DNA of 64,000 nucleotides from Enoplolaimus lenunculus (lineage: Eukaryota; Nematoda; Enoplea; Enoplida; Thoracostomopsidae). Of this stretch, positions 59,467 to 64,000 are shown in pieces. The number at the start of each line of letters is the position of its first letter. Position 1 is the first letter of the stretch. The stretch is from contig JASANG010003900.1 of assembly GCA_030248215.1 (NCBI GenBank), forward strand, positions 284,449 through 348,448, read 5' to 3'. The notes under the pieces are model-generated. The model saw nothing but the letters and a program-made list of their open reading frames with translations. It was not told where the DNA came from and did not search any database. The position numbers and the translations under genes were made by a program.

Positions 59467-60029
59467 CCCGTGGTGGATCTGATAGGATAAGGTGTGTATT
59501 CTTAAATGGCATAAAACCGTATTGTCATGTTTGTAGCATCAATCGCCAGTTAGTGGTAAGGATTTTTTAGTAGATTTTTAACACAGGAAGGATTGTTTGG
59601 GCGCGCATAAAATGCAGTAAATTAATAGGCTGAACCAGTAAGCTGCGAATAATTATTTGATTCAATTTTAATAATTGTACATATATTGAATCAGCCACCA
59701 ACTGGCAATGGAAGGTACATGCAGATGATAATACAGACCTGGTTTGGTGATATTGGTGTCTGGAAGACGTTCCTGCACGACCGATGGGACTCTGTTGAAG
59801 TGCTGAAGTATTGGATTAATAGCCTCTGGTTCGTATAAAATGGTGCAGGTACCGTGTGATATTTTGCTGATTTTGTTAATGTTTGGTATGCAAGCTGATA
59901 GTCGGCTAGTATTAGTAAATGAAGCAGCTCAATTTTAGATTATGTTTTAATAAGTGATGTTTTGCTCCTTGGTCTTGTGTTTCGACAGTTGGCCGAATGA
60001 GAAAGTAATTAAAATTCATAGTCTAACAT

Positions 60030-60233
60030 CCACTGTCTAACGGTTACGCTATGCTTGTCGTGCGGCGACGTCCGGCGTCAGACGGCACTGCAAGTCAAAC
60101 AAATTTTATTTACAGGTTGATTTGTGATGTTGTTTGTCGCCCTAGTCTACTGCAAACCTTGTACGACGAATTATACCGGACAATTGGGTAAAACGTTTAA
60201 ATAGTCAAAAAGTATAGCACTACCCTTAGTTCA
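60030..60233. mobile_element. MITE M9
   Basis: CGGTTACGCTATGCTTG to AAAGTATAGCACTACCC, CG-rich arm GCGACGTCCGGCGTC. Confidence 0.65.
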
Positions 60234-62130
60234 AGCTGAAAAACTGTTTAGCTAATTGCGTTGTAGACAAGTGAGAGTGATAATTTATGTACATTGTCTA
60301 TGTGTGTTCAAGTCCGGCTTTCAATTAATTGTTTTGTTTATTTTGATTGGATTTGGTTCCTGGTTGTAATAAAAGCTGTAACGCAAAACGGCTTTTGAAT
60401 ACATTTCCGTCTCATAGCAATTGTTTTTTTCTGTTAGCTACATTATTATTGGTTTTTTGCTGTAAAGAATATGAGCTTGATATTCGAATTCGTGAATATT
60501 AACTCAGTGGTAAACATTTTTTGAATTGATGCTGGTTGAGGTATATATGTCACACGTAGGTTGTTGTTTTTTAAGCAAATAGCATATATAGTACTTAATT
60601 TTAATACAAGGTTTACAGGCAAAACGTCGACTTAATTTTAACGCCAACTTCTGATTGGATGCCGCCTTACAGCAAGGAAGCAAAATTAAATTGGACGAAA
60701 TATTTCCGTACATCTTGAACCATAGAGTCAAGCTTATTACGTGCAAAATTTCGTAACTTTTCAAGAGGTGATTTTGCAGATAAGTCAGTAAAGTTGATGT
60801 TTATGGGAGTCGTTTGTGTTGTCATACGTATACAAGTTCTTGATGCATTTCAACCGGTGCTGTCTCACGGCTGCGTAACGTAAGTTTCGCTACTGTATGA
60901 ATTGTCTATTTGTCCCATGCCTGCTATTATGAGATTGCTACCTAATCATTTATTGTAGTATATTGTTGTAGTTCAATAGAGACTGTGTAACGGACCAACT
61001 GTGTCAAAACACCTCGAGGTCTCTTTCAGCGGATATCTATCTATCTTTACATCTCCACTCCAGTGTGTATAGGACTCTGAGATCTGTATTAAATGGATAT
61101 ATCATTAGTTATCGATACTGTTTCAAGGAAACTGGTAAGAAATTTGTTAATATTAAATTTGATTTTCTGGTTTGAAAGTTATTAGATCTCTATCGTCAGC
61201 TTATAATAGCTGTAATGAATAATTGAGAAGGCGGCTTAGAAGGGTATCGTATTGTATTAATTGCATTTGGTGCCTTACACGGGTTTTGTGTTAGATTCAG
61301 TTGGAGTAGTAATGTATTCATGTATGCTAATTTGCGTTTTTGCTTGATTTTAGTTATAACTGTGTCAAATATGAACGCCAGCATTAATAGTTCGAATAGG
61401 CCTGAAGAATTTGTAAATTAATGAGAGATGTATTTTTAATATTAAAAGTAGTTTTAAGTATTTACAATTTTTACATTTTTTGGTAAAAATTGAAATTTTA
61501 GTGTTTTTGCAAAGAAAAATTTACAGACGTGAGGTTAATAAATGGTGTAAATATGGATTCAAAACTGCATTCAGATAGAGATGGTTTGTTTGCATGAGTA
61601 AATTTAGGTGGTATTTTTGAAGTTTGGGCTTAATAATTCATGTATAAATTATGTAATTATTTAGATACACTAGTCGAGTTGTTTATAATTTATAGTGTTT
61701 TCTATTATCATTCATATTTACATTTGGTGTATGTTAATTAAAGTTTGCGAAATATGCCTAAATTTGTACCTAGGTTTAGACTTAAGCCAATGCTTAAATT
61801 TCCAGTCTCTGACATCCCAGTTCCCGTGTCGTTCTGTGGACAGACCCTTGTAATTAGTTTGGACCAGTACGTTTCTGCGTTTTGTGTGTGTTTCGCATTT
61901 TATATTACGATTTTCCTGCAATTCTACTACGTTCAGATGACGTGTAAATATATATAGATTTTGCGTTGGGAAGCAGTATACGCTTCTTACAATGCTGACA
62001 TTGTTTTGTTCTAAAAATAAACCTTTATGAGCACAGAGGCTAATACAAGGATTGAATACTAGGGCTGTAGGGAATGTGTGGGTCAAAGATGTATGAACGG
62101 TTTAGTTCGAGAGAGGGGGGTTGTAGTGTT

Positions 62131-62406
62131 AAGCCCTATTCACACGTGCAAGTTTTTGCTGCAAGAACTTGCAGCTTCAAATTGCACGCACAATTTGCAT
62201 TTTTTTCATCAGTTAATAACAAATGGCTGCAGTCATTTCGATGAACTTACACGGTTATTCACACAGGTGAACAAAGTTTCTAGCTATGATTTTTAATGAA
62301 TTATTTACAGCTGCAACTTTTTCGAAGGCAATTTTTGACCAAACTTGCAAGTGCACGTGGCAGCTGCAAGTTGTCGCAGCATAAATCTGCACGTGTGAAT
62401 AGGACT
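62131..62406. mobile_element. MITE M10, best copy
   Basis: AAGCCCTATTCACACGTGCAA to TGCACGTGTGAATAGGACTT, 276 bp. Confidence 0.75.
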
Positions 62407-62825
62407 TTAATTTCAATTTGACACGATATATACGTTAGTTTTCAATTACTTTGACTCGCAAAATTAATTTGAACTGTGAGTTTCGATGTTTATTGATGTG
62501 TTTAATATTTTGATTTGGCCATGTTTTACATACATTCGTTCCTCTTATACCTCAGTCAAATTAATACAATTATGGTATATATCTGGCGGGCATTATTTAA
62601 CTTAGCCGGTTAACGTTTAGTTACCGCAAAGCCTATAAAATTGTTGATTTCGGTATTATTAACTATATATAACTAAAAAAATTATAACATGACACTGAGC
62701 TGAGGTGAAAATATTCAAATATTGTCAGTGCTGATGTTTTATTTTAAATACGCTAATAATTTGAATAGTGTCCAATAGACATATCGCCGTAATGAATAGT
62801 GTATAGAACAGGGCAGCAAGAGCTG

Positions 62826-62974
62826 TAGAACATGGGCGGAACAGCATTATACTCATATTTGTAAGCCTAAGCAAAAGAATGGGCATATTCATGAGTCTAA
62901 GCCTAAGCCAAGCAAAAAATAGTCTAAAGCTTAACGCGGAAAAACGGTCCAGCCCTGATCTTTATATTGGCCGC
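62826..62974 (-). mobile_element. M1 copy, left end disturbed
   Basis: ATGGGCGGAACAGCATTATA to CCTGATCTTTATATTGGCC, preceded by a partial duplicate left end; a further right-end fragment is at 62994-63027. Confidence 0.65.
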
Positions 62975-63290
62975 GTTAATGATATATAGTGTAGACGGTC
63001 CGCTCCTGATCTTTACATGCATGGGCAACGTTAATAATCTGTAGTGTTTTTATACTTCTTTGTTTGCGTTTTTGTACTTTAGCGAAAAATATAGCAGCTT
63101 AAGCAACGCTTACTCTGTGTATATATTGTTTGTCGGTAGTGGTTTTCAGACTTTCACAAAACCAAAAATCACGACATTTTATATTTTGAAAAAGTTCTTT
63201 TTTATGGTTAAAATTAAATTCGGTTAGTTGGTCGTTAACGTTATGCTCATTAGATTTGACTCTCTCTGCAAACGCAGAAAACATTTCGTA

Positions 63291-63376
63291 CACTGCAAAA
63301 ATGGTGAGTGAAATTGACTCTCTCAGAAATAGGCTCTACGGGACTGCACAAACAGTCAAGTTTGACTCCTCCAGTT
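63291..63376. mobile_element. MITE M3, left end only
   Basis: CACTGCAAAAATGGTGAGTG after a TA; the right half is absent. A right-end-only fragment lies at 15689-15738 in a BicC intron. Confidence 0.65.
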
Positions 63377-63662
63377 AAAGTTCGAAATCGGTTTTTCGCA
63401 CAAAATTTAGTACTAATTTGTTTTCTATCATTTAATTTTTATAATTAATAGTTTCTATGGCATTAAAACGATATAACGTAGTGGAATGAGCAATCAGACA
63501 ATGTCAAATTATTTGTGGTTCTGCACTGTATAAAACATCGCGTGATACTGCGATTCAATAAGAGCACGATTAATATGAATCAGTTTAATCCGGGATAAAT
63601 GCTTAAACTAAGCCTGTGTGATCCCACACAGATCGTGCAAACATCAGCCTGTATTATTACTT

Positions 63663-64000
63663 TTAGTGTTGCGCTTTCAGCGGCAGAATCCAGAAATTTC
63701 TAATGGGCGGCTGGTAAATGCTTTGGAACGCAATTTTTCACCAAAAAATTTTCTGAGGGGGAAGAATTATAAGGAATTGACCTAACCAAGTGAGTCGGAA
63801 ACTTTTAAGGAAGATGTAGGTGGCTATGCCACACTTAAACCTATTTCAAACTAAAAACTAAAACTAAAAATAAAACCCTATATCAAAACCACACCTTAAG
63901 GGAGTTCCTGGCTCCACCTAGTCTCTCTTAGAACTTAAGTTAGGCTTAGGCGTTGCTGCAAGGCGTAGAAGCTGGTAAATCTATGTCATGGCGGCTGTGT
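63663..64000. mobile_element. Inverted copy of the long M5-related element, cut by the window end
   Basis: CTCTCTTAGAACTTAAGTT at about 63920 and GTGGCTATGCCACAC match the reverse complement of 35576-35705; the element runs past the right edge. Confidence 0.6.

Larger units (their letters stand above)
59467..64000. other. Gene-free right end
   Basis: M4 fragment, M9 (60030-60233), M10 (62131-62406), M1 remnants, M3 left end and an inverted long M5-related element. 60,300-62,100 is AT-rich unique-looking DNA in which I see no gene. Confidence 0.5.

Noticed and set aside
1-64000. LTR retroelements, Polintons or other capsid-bearing elements
   Set aside because: No long terminal direct repeats, polymerase, integrase or capsid-like frames were recognised.

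Overview
This is a 64-kb piece of a nematode nuclear genome. The main evidence is a split cuticle-collagen gene with the nematode-type N-terminal domain and C-terminal cysteine knot. GT-AG introns and very many copies of the nematode telomere hexamer TTAGGC agree. The species cannot be told from the sequence; the large, repeat-filled introns are unlike Caenorhabditis.

Gene layout: (1) A Bicaudal-C homologue on + (exons 5784-18329, 14 exons, all phases joining into 937 codons) with KH and KH-like repeats and a C-terminal SAM domain. Its first KH domain is not seen; a serine-rich ORF at 2508-3023 may be a 5' exon. (2) A cuticle collagen on + (28993-34021, 6 exons) carrying an unusual glutamine/tyrosine repeat domain between the N-terminal domain and the triple helix. 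(3) An arylacetamide-deacetylase-like serine esterase on - (45191-36436, 7 exons, 422 aa, full catalytic triad). (4) A cation-diffusion-facilitator transporter on + (54216-59466, 9 exons, 492 aa) with the DxxxD pairs of the manganese subgroup. A lone exon-like ORF on - (51511-51284) is unassigned. These four genes have no obvious pathway in common.

Most of the rest, introns included, is short non-autonomous DNA transposons (MITEs). I could separate about fifteen families by terminal inverted repeats (TIRs) and target-site duplications (TSDs). They include an abundant family with 8-bp TSDs whose interior is made of telomere-like TTAGGC repeats (M1/M1B, about 25 copies), several TA-target families (M2, M3, M6, M11), TTAA-bounded piggyBac-like elements with an internal tRNA-like Pol III promoter (P), TWA-target elements (M9, Q), and GC-rich 8-bp-TSD elements (M5). 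No transposase gene was recognised. Minisatellites lie at 4.57, 6.0, 7.28, 15.23, 27.36 and 37.13 kb, and a pure (TTAGGC)n tract at 5.33 kb.

The most interesting points are the telomere-repeat MITE family, tRNA-like sequences inside two unrelated TIR elements, transposon or minisatellite sequence at splice sites of three genes, and the repeat domain of the collagen. All gene models were built by eye from conserved protein motifs and splice signals; no search or alignment program was run.
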